Below are positions 11,240-23,906 of a stretch of DNA of 64,000 nt, piece by piece. The DNA is from Rhizophagus clarus. Its lineage: Eukaryota; Glomeromycota; Glomeromycetes; Glomerales; Glomeraceae. Made by a program: the position numbers and the translations under genes. The notes below the pieces were generated by a model that saw nothing but the letters and a program-made list of their open reading frames with translations, was not told where the DNA came from and did not search any database. The DNA is taken from NCBI GenBank assembly GCA_015698045.1, contig BLAL01000266.1:558001-622000 (forward strand), written 5' to 3'. Positions within the stretch are counted from its first letter, which is position 1, and every line of letters starts with the position of its first letter.

Positions 11240-12945
11240 AATATGTCAAAGTGGTTCTGCCTGAAAAAAAAAAATTCAAAAAAAAATACAATTATCAAAA
11301 GTTATTCAAATAATGTGGATAAATTGAATATCACTGAGGAACGTCCGAAACACTGTTCTGATGAGAAAATACTTCCGAAATAAAGTCGATAAATAATGTA
11401 AATGACAAAATTTTTGATATAATCCATTTCGACTATCCCCTCCTCACACTATCTAATTTAAACATTATTGAAGAACATTTTAAAACGCTATGTAGATGAT
11501 ATTAATGCAGAAAATGAGTTAAAGGCTAAAGCTGTGTTCCTAAGAGAAAAGGCCATATCTAAAACGCTCAATAATATCAAACATTCAATGAAAGTTGATC
11601 TTTGATTTGTCTTAGACTTCACTGGATCTATGAAGCCTCATATTGCTGCTGCTAAAGATTGTATCTCACATGTATCAAACTATATTAAATGTACAAATCC
11701 AAACATTGAACTTCGGTTGGTTTTGTGGTTATCAAAGGTCATAATAATAAATCTAATCGATTACAGGTTTTTAATTTTACCGTTTGATATACAAAATTTA
11801 CAAAATATATGAATAAGGTGTCACCTGAAAGAATAGTGGTTCGGAAGAGGTCTTAATGCAGCAATAACCAAAATGGATTGACAAAATAGTACTTGAGTTC
11901 TTCATATTGGTGATTCTCCGCCACATGGTTGTCGTTTTTCAGATTTAAAAGATAACTATCCAGATTGATCCGTATGATTTAACCGCAAAAAGTGTGCTAA
12001 AAATGTCATACCGAAAAATGCTTCAAATATTCCGTAATATAATTAGCGAACTTCCGGTATTTGATCTTGGAGGAGATCTTATTAAATTATTTGATAAATT
12101 TGTTAAGGCCACCTCATTATCAATCACTTATGCTGTTTCATTAATTAGTACTATTGGAAACAACTCAAGTAATATCAAGGATATATATTTACAGCAAAAA
12201 AAAACTCGATATGAATTTAAATGAGCTTGCTTGGAATATTCTTTCGTTACAAGAAGGAGTAGTTATGTGGTATCATATTCCCGACACTTTGGATGAACTT
12301 AAAGACTCAAATTATTTTGGCAAATCGAATCTCTTCTGAAAATTTCGCCTTCAAGATTGCCTCGCAACAATTTTCCGCGTGTGTCGAAAATATGCATATT
12401 TTGCCCTTGATATTAAAAGTAATTCGACAAAAAAATGGGGATGAAAGAATATCTTCATGATGTTGGACAAGGTGATCCTTTTGAAAAATATCTTAAAGCG
12501 GTAGAAGTCTCTACAGTTGCATAATTTTTCTCTACAGAATTTAATTTGATTGTAGAACGAAAAAAATATTCTTAAAGTAAATTTTCTTTACGTGAAACTT
12601 TTAAGTTTTAGTTCAATAGTATAATATCGAGTACAAAGGTCAATAATTTCACAACGTAAAAGTACAAAATATAACCGATTTAATGCAAATACTTGTGTAA
12701 ATTACAGAACTTCGAACTTTACATATTGATATGAATACATCGAAGGATACTTGGTGGTTCGTGATCTTCAAGGATGATGAATTCTTATTAACTAATCCAG
12801 CAATACATTGTACTAAATTCTTTAAGATTTGGAAGAACGAATCTTGGTGAAAAGGAATTAATATGTTGTTTTTGGCAAATCATAAATCTAATGATATATG
12901 TAAAAATTTAAGATTAAGCCTATTAATTAATTATCCAAAGATGTA
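11240..12945 (+). pseudogene. dead vWA-domain / alpha-kinase gene
   Basis: Fragments in several frames line up as one protein. From the left: a lysine-rich start MSKWFCLKKKNSKKN; a vWA domain with FVLDFTGSMKPHIAAAKDCI, where the DxTGS core matches a MIDAS metal site; then MSYRKMLQIFRNI and TSLSITYAVSLIST; then GDPFEKYLKAVEVSTVA and STEFNLIVE; and finally YLVVRDLQG with INMLFLANHK-x-NDICKNL, which match the DLQG and FF-x2-H-x-C-x2-C region ending alpha-kinase domains. vWA plus alpha-kinase is the layout of Dictyostelium VwkA. At least eight frame breaks or stops make it nonfunctional; the vWA body begins right after a stop near 11600. Confidence 0.7.
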
Positions 12946-14639
12946 GCATAGAATGTTATTATTATAATATTGTAAATTCATGAAATTTCGTTTATTGTTA
13001 TTGTGTTAGTGAATTAATTTAGAAATTGAATATTTTTAAATGACTCATATAAGAAACACATGTTATCGTGAACAAATTAAAGAAAAAATTGCCAATTTGT
13101 GATTAAAGCAATAAAATTTTGCAAGACAATTCAAACCAAAATTTACTGCAGATGAGGTTTGGAAAAATAATCCGCATACACGTGATATCTGGCCAATAAA
13201 TTATTTTTAAGATAATAGATACTTTTTTTTTATGAGAAATTTTTGTTAAAAATACTCAATAATTATTATACCTGCAGAGTTTTGTAATAAAGATTTTTAG
13301 AGAAATTGCTGATAATATAAGGTGACATCATTATATAATTGTTATATGTTTATTTGCTTGAGAATGTTTTAACTCAAAAGTGACAACATAACAATGTCAC
13401 TAGAAAAGCATGTTACTTGATAAAAATTCTCGCAAACCTTTTGGTTTAATGCAATTTAAATACATGTGCCAACTTTTTTAAGTTGGAAATTCATATTAAT
13501 TCGGAAATTTATATCAAATAATTTGGAAATTACTTTCAGAGCGTATCTTCCGCGGAAATCAGGTTTTTCGGACGCTAATCTCCTGAGTCTTACTATTCAA
13601 AATGTTCATTTGTTCATAACTGTTCTAATCAAAGCTTGTTCAATGGAGAGTTTCAAATTTGATCCATCGGCTTTTTTCAAGCCTTTCAAATAATTGAGAA
13701 ACTATAACACGGTGAAAGCGTTATTAATATCATCACGAGTAGATGTAGAATCTTTGTGGCTTATTGTTGATAAATAAACCAGATTATAGTGAAACAAAGA
13801 TAATCTTCTCAATAACATATGGCTTAATCATATTTCCATAAATCACAAAAGAAAAAGATTACAAATTGAAAAGGTTGAAATGGATCACATAATAACAAGG
13901 CATGTTATAAAGCATAAAATAATAAAGGATGAAGATGGTTAAGCAGATAAAATAGAACAGGAGATAATAAAGATTAATGGAAAAAAAAAACATAGACGTG
14001 CAAAGATAAAAAAGATGTGAAAAGTAATTCAACGCAAAGTTATTATTGAAAATTACATGCAACAAGACAGCTCACAAAGGATTAGAATTCTTAATTTTCG
14101 TCATAAAGTAAATACGTTATAAATAATTACGCTAGAAGACACTTGATGTAACGGATCTCCGATCACTGAAAAAAATAAATTTATGTTCTGAATATTTGAT
14201 ATAAAGATTTTTATGTTTATATATACAGATAAAATCTAAATATCGCTTTATCGCGAAACTCCTCGTTGTATAGAATAGTCGTATTAGTTATTAGGGAATT
14301 AATTAACACTTTTTTTTATCCAAAAGTACAGTATGAGATGATAATTACTTGTATCGATTACAATATATAGTCTGGAGATTAGGTCAAAATCTTACATTAT
14401 TAGATGCTCAATATAATATTTGCGAAGTTTATATATAGAACTAATGAAAATAGAAATGTAAAGTATGTAAAGAAAGTAAACGCTGAATAACATTCATTAC
14501 GTGATTTGCTGATTTACCCTTGTTAACCGAATTCGCTTATATATGGATACGTTGATTTCTTTCTCCCTTTCTCTCACAAGTTCTTTTACTAAAAAGTCAA
14601 TATTAATAATAAACTTTGAAAAAATTATCATACTGTGAT
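12946..14639. other. noncoding spacer, possible gene scrap near 13060-13205
   Basis: A short broken translation at about 13060-13205 (ADEVWKNNPHTRDIWPINYF) has protein-like composition but I cannot place it. The ORF at 13466-13693 shows no recognisable domain. Nothing else is supported. Confidence 0.35.
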
Positions 14640-15060
14640 ATTATTATTGAAATTGGCGATGGCCCTTACGTAAAATATTTCGAGCTCGAAGTATGATGGA
14701 ACTTTGATATAAATTAAATTATCAAATATTTAAATACTGTATATTATCGAAAATTTTGCAAATAATTTTAAGATTAATAAGTATCATTGTTTATATCTTG
14801 CTTTGAACGTGAAATTAATTTTTTTTTATTTTTGTTATATTTATGGTGAAGGTCACCCTGGAAGAATATGATGCTTTAGATATCATTAAAATCTTGGTTG
14901 CTGTCAATGAATTAATTCTTCAGGAATTGGTCGATTATATACAATCCTTTTTGGCTAAAAACAAATCAGATTAGACGAAACAAAATTTTAATTTAATATA
15001 TCAAACGAGTTTTGGAAAATATTCCCTGTTGAACTACTTGCGTAAATAATTAATACTAGC
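14640..15060 (+). pseudogene. BTB-domain gene fragment, distinct subfamily
   Basis: EIGDGPYVKYF near 14650 resembles the opening of the BTB fold, and after an intron-like gap KVTLEEYDALDIIKILVAVN, ELILQELVDYIQSFL and QNFNLIYQTSF match the BTB end plus BACK start of another common Rhizophagus BTB type. A stop follows NKSD, and the C-terminal half is missing. It is more diverged from the two intact genes than the fragment at 3900. Confidence 0.6.
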
Positions 15061-15470
15061 AAAACAAAAATTCGATAAAGGCGATACACATTGAATCCAT
15101 ACAACAAAATATTTTTAGAAGTGTCGGAAAAAAAAAGACCTAAGATTATCTCGACGTCGACGGATTTATACTATTACGTCAGTATGTTGTTCATCTGTAT
15201 CACGTGAAATTCATATAGACCTGTTGCAAAACTGCGCGGTTACGTCAGATTCTTATTCATATATGGCTAAAAGATATCCGGTTGATCCGCATTTTGACTA
15301 GTAAATAAGTAAATACGGATCGGTGCATAATTCAGGCCCGGACCGATTGTGGCAGTGCCAGTTATCACCTTCGAGTGGCGAAAAAAATGTACTGTAGATC
15401 ACATCGTTTAATTTTTAATTTTTATTTTTTTTTTTTTTAATAAAGAAATTTTTTGTTCCATCCCATTATA
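15061..15470. promoter_or_regulatory. upstream region of the membrane-protein gene
   Basis: Noncoding. A T-rich tract (about 15410-15440) precedes the start codon by 30-60 bp. No TATA-type element stands out. Confidence 0.3.
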
Positions 15471-16469
15471 ATGTCCTTATATAGATATTTTAGATCTTGT
15501 GTTATAGGATGTATGAGTGTTCCTCTTGTTTTATTAATGTTAATTTGTCCAGCGTTGGGTAAATTTTATTTTTCAATACTTCGTTTGTTCCAAAACTGAA
15601 GAAATTATTGTGTTTTTAAATTTCTTTTTCTTTTGCTATAGATGTCGCAAAAATTATAATTTTTGATCATACTGATGGCGAACTAAAATTATATGATATA
15701 GAATACGCGTAAGTTGAACAAAAAATCATTGTCAATTATTTTATTAAATTTTTTAAATTTTTTTTTTTAAAAAAAAAAATCATCTTTTATAGCTACTTGA
15801 GTTATTCTTTTTTAATGGTTGGTGAGTATAAATTTTTAAATACGTTTTCATTATTTTTATACACTAATTGTATTAATCCATTTATTTTTTTTTTAGTTAT
15901 ATTACTTTGTTGTACCATATGTATTGCTCGTGGATTCAATAAAATGGTAGAAAATTCTGTTAGATCATTAAGGTGAATTCTTTTTAATTTAACTGAAATT
16001 CTTTATTGGTTGATCAAATTTATTAACCGAATTTAATTTTTTCTTTTTAAAATAATTAGTTGTTTCTTGCCATTTATTTGGATATCCGTTTTAGGTAATA
16101 TTTCAATTTTGTAATTAAAATTTTAAAATATAATTGCTTATTTTTCTATGATGATTAAAAATAGTGATATATACAATATCAACGAGAAATGAATTAGGTG
16201 ATATACCATTCTTTTGTCCACAAGATTATAATTATAAATCACCAACAATACGTTTAGCATGTAAAATAAGAGCAGCGAATTTAATTTGTATGTGGTCATT
16301 TACTATTTATATTATGTTCTTTTTGATAATTTTACTTGTTTTGCCCTCTGAAGATAATAATGCTAAAGTTGATAAGGTTGATAAAGTTTATGGTCGAATT
16401 GAACAAGTTTATAGCAAAGATGATGATATTGATAATGAGGTTAAAAAGGATAAAAGTATGAATGTTTAG
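15471..16469 (+). CDS. four-TM membrane protein, uncharacterised
   Basis: Six exons: 15471-15558, 15642-15708, 15793-15821, 15897-15972, 16060-16094, 16165-16469. All junctions are GT-AG and keep one frame of 199 residues. Four hydrophobic segments are seen: around MSVPLVLLMLICPAL, SYSFLMVVILLCCTICIA (spliced), FLPFIWISVLVIYTI (spliced) and SFTIYIMFFLIILLVL. Loop 3 holds FFCPQDY and RLACKIRAANLI; the tail is charged and repetitive (KVDKVDKVYGRIEQVYSKDD). This topology resembles MARVEL/tetraspan proteins of the plasma membrane, but I see no diagnostic motif. The start is the first ATG before a hydrophobic segment. A broken copy lies at 23430-25801. Confidence 0.85.
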
Positions 16470-16571
16470 AGAAGGTTAAAACAAATTTTTTTTTTATTTA
16501 TGATTTTTCATTCGTTATTATTTATCAAATAACAAATTTTTTAAAAAAAAGATAAATGTATATATTATTAC

Positions 16572-16605
<34 letters not shown>

Positions 16606-18387
16606 TATTAAATGTACTATCAGTTATTTAGGATAATACTCAAAAAATATTATTCGTCAACCTCTGTAAATCGCTTGACGGATATTAGCAAATCTGTCAA
16701 ATATTACTATAATTGCTGTAGCTTGGTCCTTTGTACGAGGATCGTTCTGCAAATACTCGCATCGCTTAATTAATTAACGTAAGGGCTAATATTTTTTTAC
16801 TATAGCCCACCCCCTAAAATATTAGCTAATATATGTCACTGCCCTAACCATATTAAAGTGATATATTTAATTTGAATTGTAATATATTTTGGTTCCTTCA
16901 AAACATGGATTCTTATAAACTTATCCTAGATCAATTTATGTAAACAAGGAAGGATTCATACTTAATCTCGGCAAATATAAAGGTAAAGTTTAACTAGATG
17001 TCCTTCAAATTTCATCAAGGTATAACTTAGCTGCAATTAACAATGTCATTTAAGTTTAACAATTTTAGTTAACTTTATCTACCCTTCGTTAAAGTTCTAA
17101 AATATTCTTACTATCGTATACTTTTACAGTATAAAAGTATTTGTACTTGAAATTAAATAAGTTTTCTGAAATACAATATAAAATTTCCAAGGATTCACTA
17201 GTTTCAAAAATTTTACGGTTCTTAATAAAGAAGTCTTTAACATATAATAATTATTATAATTCAAGTACAAAATAATGTATATCGTATAACAATGATTGAA
17301 TAACCTACCAGATAATTATGTAGTCAAATTAAGTACTAATTATATAAATAATGCTTATAGTAAAGCAATTTTTTTTTGTTAATTGAAAAGATCAAAGGAC
17401 AATCAAAACAAAATAGATTTCAATCATTATACATTATATCACTTTCCCTCGCTGAATCTTTAAATTTATAACATTAATAAAAATATATGCTACTACAATT
17501 GAAAGTTTATTATATAAAATATTTTTTTTGATCAATTGTAAATGACCTTTTGTTAACCTTGATAATTGATTATCATCTGAAATGAATGTAAATTTGTATC
17601 CTGAGTATAATAAAAAGGAAAGAATTTGTAGATTTTTTATTTAACAGTTAATTCCTTCCCTGAGATATTGGTAGCACCTTACCTCTAATCATATATTCCG
17701 CGATATCCTATATGTTTTATTTACTCTCAAAAGATTGTTGCATTTATGCATAAGAATATTGATAAGAAAGGAAGCAATTACACACATACATGCATATACC
17801 GTATACTAAAATGTGAGAAGTATTACCAAAAGTTCCCTACTAATTTTATTTTACATTGAGAATTTATTTATACACATTTAATTTGCTATTTTAATAATAA
17901 TATAAACTAAAGAAATTTCCCTTTCTTTTGAATTGGAAATTTATCATTTTTAATACATACAAAATTGACTTTTTATTGTTCAATTACAAACTGATTTATT
18001 AGTGTAAAAAGTTAGTTTTACAAATATTCTATAATCAGTGTTGAACAAAAACTAATAATAATAATCCTATATTTAATAAAAACAATAATAAAGAATTTCA
18101 TTTATTTGATAATGAATTATTGAATAAGAAAGACGGAGTATATCATAGTTCTGCCCTTAATTCCTTAAAGTCTTTTGGTAATTTCTCCGATACTCTTCAT
18201 TTTCAAAGTTTTTTTAGCATTCAATTTATTCAAACCTTCTCTATACTTCTTTAGAGTTATGACAAAAGACCCTTATACTTTCTTCTTTGTTTACCAGGTA
18301 AAATTGATTAGTTCAATCAGAATCCATTTACATGAATTCTGGATTATATTCCTGGTTTTCATCTAGCTTAGTTGATTTACTTTCACT
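16470..18387. other. spacer, duplicated at 25.8-27.9 kb
   Basis: Noncoding, with a (TTA)n microsatellite at about 16566-16605. Stretches such as the GGTTCCTTCAAA-TATGGATTC block and the AGATTGTTGCATTT-TGCATA block recur in order at 26160-27930, showing that this spacer was copied with its neighbours. The interval serves as the shared downstream region of the membrane gene and the kinase gene, which converge. Confidence 0.7.
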
Positions 18388-21300
18388 TTAAATTTCTGCA
18401 GAAAGAGAAGCTTTTCTTTTTTTTTCAACTGATAAACTCTCCATTTCTTTAGTTAAAGTCGTACTCGTTTTTGAACTATTTAAACAATTAACATTTTAAA
18501 ATTATAAAATCTTCTTTAATGATAAAAAAAAATTTTTTAAATTACTCACTCTAAAAAATCAATTGGAAGGCCTTCTGTATAAGGATTAAGTAACCGAGAG
18601 GTATAAATAGCTTGTGGATGAGTAGTTAATTGACTGTTTTCTTTGTATCCTTTATTAAGATATCTTTCCGCCACTATATATTCCTCATCATAATATACCC
18701 TTTTAGATAAAATGGTTCCAATTGATTCAATATCTGGTCTATTATCAGGATTTGAATCCCAGCATTTTTTCATTAAATCAATATACCAATTTGATTTCAA
18801 TTCAGGTATTTCAGGTATTTCAGGTCTTATTCCATTACATATGTCTAATGCCAAGTTAAAATCATGTGCACGATTTTCAAAAGGTTGTCTTCCAGTTATT
18901 ATAAAATACATAATCATACCAAAACTATATATATCTGCTGCTTTAGTATAAGGTTTTTTTCTTAATACTTCAGGGGCTACATAAGGCATAACTCCATAAA
19001 TATTTGTTTTATCTGTATTATTAACTTCTCCACATAATCCCATATCTGAAATATAAGTACTTATAGGAATCACATTATAATAATCTGAACCATAATAGTT
19101 ATCACTATTAATTAATATATTTCCTATATGAAAATCACGATGAACTAACTGTTTTTGATGAATTTCTTTAAGACCCACAGAAATTTCAAGCAATATAAAA
19201 GATTTAGCAGGCAAACTAAAATTTCTATAATAATCCATCCAATTATTAAAATTTCCACATTCTGCATATTGAAGAATCATAGTGTAATTTTTTGTATCAG
19301 GATTTTGAGATATTCCATATATTTGCATAATTTTGTTACGTTTATTTATTGAATATATTTCAATCTATTTAAATATAAATAGAAAATATTAATAGTTAAA
19401 TAATTATTTCAAATTTACAAAAAAATTTCATACCTCATTTAAAAATTCATTAGAAATATTCTGTGAATTATTTAAACATTTTAATGCAACTTCTTTATAA
19501 TTATTTCTTTGATATATCTTTTTATGATAATTATATTCTAATGGACCATTCTTCCATATTGCTGAATATACTGTAGCAAAACCACCTTTACCTACTTTTT
19601 CAATATAATCAAGTTGATTATATGGTATCCATTCAAATATTATATCATTATATTCATTAATTTTTGACTGCATTTTTTGAATTAAATCATTAATTTTTTT
19701 ACTTCCACTAGTCCAATTTATAAAACTATTTTCTAAATAATTAATTTGGCATGGTTTACACCATTTGTTTTCTATATCTGTATATTCTTCATTACATTTT
19801 TCACAATATATATCTTGTAAAACCATGATGTAATCTTTTGTATCCGGATTTTGTGATATTCCATATATATAATTATTTTCAATTGAATAATTTTCAGCCT
19901 ATTAAATATATTAAATACAAATATAAAGTTATTATATTAATATAAATTTAAACTCTACTTATGAATTAATAATTTACCTTATTAAGAAATTCATTAATTT
20001 TATTTTGTGAATTATTTAAACATTTTAATGTAATTTCTTTATAATTATCTCTTTGATATATATCTTTATCATCATTATATTTTAATTGACCATCCTTCCA
20101 TATTGCTGAATATATAGTAGTATTATTATCTTCAACTTTACTCATTTCTTTAATATTAATAAATTGATTAAATGGTATCCATTCAGCTATACTATCCTCA
20201 TAATACAAAATTTCTAATTGCATTGTTTGGATAGAATCATCAATTTTATTATTTCCACTAGTCCAATTTTTAAAATCATCTTTAAAGAAATCTATTTGAC
20301 ATGATTTACACCATTTATTTCCTAAATATTGTTCACTACATATTTTACAATATTTATCATCATTAAGAATTAAAATATAATCTTTTGTATCCGGATTTTG
20401 TGTTATCCCATATATATCATTTTCAATTAAATAGTTTTCAGCCTATTGAATAATACAAAAGTAAAGTTATTAATTATAAGAACATAAATTTATTGTATTT
20501 ACAAATAATCATTTCATACCTCATTAAAAAATTCATCAATCCTATTTTCTGAATTATTTAAACATTTTAATACAACTTTTTTATAATAATTTTTTTTGCA
20601 TACTGCTATATATATAGTAGTATTATTGTCTTCAATATTACTCATTTCTTTAATATTAATAAATTGATTAAATGATATCCATTCAACTATACTATCATAA
20701 TCATGAAATTTTAATTGCATTTTTTGTATATAATTATCAATATTTTCATTTCCACTAGTCCAATTTTGGAGATTATTTTTTAAATAATCTATTTTACATG
20801 GTTTACACCATTTATAATATGTATCTGTATATATTTCACCACATTTCTCACAATATATATCTTGAAAAACTATAATATAATTTTTTGTATCTGGATTTTG
20901 TGATATTCCACATATATAATTATTTTTAATTGAATCATATTCAACCTATTAAACACAAATATAAAGTTATTTATTAATATAAAAAATTTAATTATGCTTA
21001 CAAATAGCTTCATACCTTATTAATAAATTCATTGATTTTATTTTGTGAATTATTTAAACATTTTAATGTAACTTTTTTATAATACTCTCGTTTATATATA
21101 TTTTTATTATTATGTACTAAGGGACCACCCTTCCATATTGCTGAATATATAGTAAAAGAATTATTATAAACCTTTTCTATTTTTTTAATATTAATAAATT
21201 GATCATATGGTATCCATTCAACTACTATATCATTATAATTACTTATTTTTAATTGCATTTTTTGAATAAATTTATCAATTGTTTCATTTCCACTAATCCA

Positions 21301-22979
21301 ATTTGTGAAATTATCTTTTAAATGACATGATTTACACCACTCTACTTTTATATTTGTGTATATTTTACCACATTTTTCACAAAATATATTATTACAGATT
21401 ATAATATAATCTTTTGTCTCCGGATTTTGAGTTATTCCATATACATTACCCATTTTATCCATCATCAAATCTTTAATCTATTAAATACAAGTAAAATTAT
21501 TATATTGAAAAACACAATTAAATTTAAAATAATTTTCATACTTTATCAAGAAGCTTATCGATTATACTTGATTTATCTAAATAATTTAATGTAATTAGTA
21601 TAACTTGTTGGGACTTTCTTATCAGCTTATTTTTACTATCATTATAATATGGACTACTATTCCATATAGCTGAATATATAGTAATAAAATTATCATGATT
21701 TTCTACTATTTCTTTGATACTAATAAATTGAGCATATGGTATCCATTCAATTATGTTTTTAAAGGATGTAGCTGTTAATTGTATTTTTTGAATGAAATTA
21801 TCAATTTTTTGATTTCCACTTGTCCAATTTGTAAAATTATTTGTATAACATAATTTACACCACTCATAACTTATATCAGTATATTCTTCACAACATTTTT
21901 CACAATATTTTTGTAAAACTATGATGTAATCTTCCATATCCGGGTTTTTAGATATTCCATATATAATGCCATAATATTTCTATTAAATACAAACAAAATT
22001 ATTAGTCTAAACATTCAAATTAAAGTTATAATAGTTTCGTACCTCACAAAATAATTCATCAATAAGTTTTTGTTGATTACTTAAATATTTCAATGTAACT
22101 TTTTTACTAGAATCTCTTATCCATTCCATTTTATCATAATTATAATAGAATGGCCCATCATTCCACAATGCTGAATATATAGTAGCAACATTATTCTCAA
22201 CTTTTCCTATTTCTTTAATATCAATTAATTGACTGTATGGTATCCATTCACATACATTATCGTAATTTTCATCGCAATTTAATAGCATTTTTTGAATGAA
22301 ATCATCAATTATTTCATTTCCACTTGTCCAGTTTGCAAAACTATTTTTTACATAACATGATATACACCACTTATTATATATTTTTGCAAAATACTTTTCA
22401 CAACATTTTTCACAATATTTATTTTCTAAAACTACGATATAATCTTCTGTATCTGGGTTTTGAGATATTCCATATGTAAGGTTGTAGTTTTCAGCCTATT
22501 AAATATAAACACTATATAAACAAAATTATAACATAAAGTATTAAAATTAAACTTACAAATAATTTCCATACCTCATCTAGAACTTCATAAATAATATTTT
22601 GTGAGCCATTTAAACATTTTAATGTAACTTCTATATTAGGATTTCTTATCCATTCCCTTTTATCACTATTATAACGTAATAAACCCTCATTCCATAATGC
22701 TGAATACATAGTATCATTACTGTAATTGTCTTTTCCTATTTCTTTAACATCAACAAATTGATTGTATGGAATCCATTCAAATATTATATCATCATGTTTA
22801 TCTATTTTTAATTGCCTATATTGAATAAAATCATCGATTGTATCATTTCCGCTGGTCCAGTTTGTAAAGTTATTTTTAAAAAAATCGATATTACATGGTT
22901 TACACCATTTATTATATATATCTGTATATATTTCATTGCATTTGTCGCACCAGTGATCAGAATCGTCTTGAGGTAACAT
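18388..22979 (-). CDS. repeat-N-lobe protein kinase (seven tandem exon copies)
   Basis: Nine exons read without a stop to give about 1339 residues: 22572-22979, 22043-22495, 21542-21979, 21016-21477, 20520-20945, 19978-20442, 19434-19898, 18550-19364, 18388-18475. Exons 1-7 are homologous; each has a C-x2-C ... WC-x2-C zinc ribbon, an NWTSGN-type linker, EWIPY and a kinase N-lobe ending EFLNE. Only copy 7 keeps the glycine loop GKGGFATVY with VALKCL (Lys near 1024). Copies 1-6 have lost the loop glycines, and copy 3 also lost the lysine. The C-lobe exon carries HRDFHIGN (Asp near 1116), SDMGL in place of DFG, MPYVAPEVL and a typical TKL C-lobe. The last 29-residue tail exon is inferred from a GTGAGT donor; without it the protein stops 4 nt later. 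Likely one active Ser/Thr or Tyr kinase with six pseudo-N-lobes. Confidence 0.88.
19434..22979 (-). repeat. tandem exon duplication, seven units
   Basis: Units of about 455-540 bp (exon 408-465 nt plus intron) repeat head to tail. Exons 2-7 open with a beta4-beta5-like segment (YGISQNPDTKDYI or variants) that in the final copy belongs to the C-lobe exon, then pass directly into the zinc ribbon. All seven have phase 0 at both ends, so any number can be joined without a frameshift. Exon sizes in order: 408, 453, 438, 462, 426, 465, 465. Copy 5 lacks 39 nt around the beta2-beta3 loop. The introns are also similar (CCTATTAAATA-type acceptor side). Confidence 0.9.
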
Positions 22980-23631
22980 TATTTATTCATTTATTGATCG
23001 ATTTTCCTTTTAAAAAAAGAAAAGAAAAGAAAAAAGAATAAATGAATTGAAGCGCCAAACTGCATGTCATACTTTATTATTGTACTTTGTGTAAAGGTAA
23101 CACAAATCCTAAATAATTTTCAAAGAACGCATACAATGCAAATGATCTGCGATCACATGATTTTTTTTCTTTTTGAACCATACATGATTGACGGTTATTT
23201 GTTCAGCTGACCCAAAAAAAAACCATACGTTTTATCAAAAATAAGCTGAAATTCACTACATCATCAGAACGCTGTATTTAATACGAATTTATATTATAAT
23301 TTTAAAATTAATCGGTGTTCAAAAAAACAAGCATAATAAACAATTTATTTATTATGTCAAAAAATTAAAGGATTAATAAATGCACAAAGTTACTTATCAA
23401 ACCAGAAACTAATAACGAAATTAAAAGCAGCTCGCGGATTCAATTACATGACAGAAAATTCTATTAGATCATTAATGAAATTCTTTATTAGTTGATCAAG
23501 TTATTAATTGAATTTATTTTTTCTTCTTTTAAAAAAAAAAAAAAAAAATAGTAATAAATTGTTTGTTACTTTCCATCTATTTGTATATCCGTTTTAGGTA
23601 GTTTCAATTTTGTAATTAAAATTTTAAAATA

Positions 23632-23756
23632 TGGGAGGCGGTCAGTAAAAAAAATTTTAATCACTTTTCTGATCTCAGTCATGTGCACAAAATTAGCTTA
23701 ATAACCAAAATTACTTAAAATTTTTGATTTTCCCCTTTTTTATTGACTGCCTCCCA
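23632..23756. mobile_element. 125-bp TA-flanked MITE
   Basis: Ends TGGGAGGCGGTCAGTAAAAA and TGGGAGGCAGTCAATAAAAA are inverted, flanked by TA on both sides (23630-23631, 23757-23758). The paralogous intron at 16131-16145 lacks it and reads straight through TATAATTGC, a true empty site. TA duplication suggests Tc1/mariner-type mobilisation. Confidence 0.88.
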
Positions 23757-23906
23757 TATAGTTGCTAATTTTTCTATGATGATTAAAATAGTTATATATA
23801 CAATATCAACGAGAAATGAGTTAAGTGATATACCATTTTTTTTGTCCATATGACTATGATTATAAATCAACAACAATACGTTAGTATGTGGTAATTTACT
23901 ATATAT

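Noticed and set aside
18546-18548. TGA directly after LDFLE as the kinase stop
   Set aside because: It overlaps a GTGAGT donor, and splicing to 18475 gives a further KEMESLSVEKK tail of the kind seen in this family; kept as the less likely alternative.
18712-19352. Plus-strand ORFs opposite the kinase C-lobe exon
   Set aside because: Antisense shadows of the kinase exon with no independent signal.
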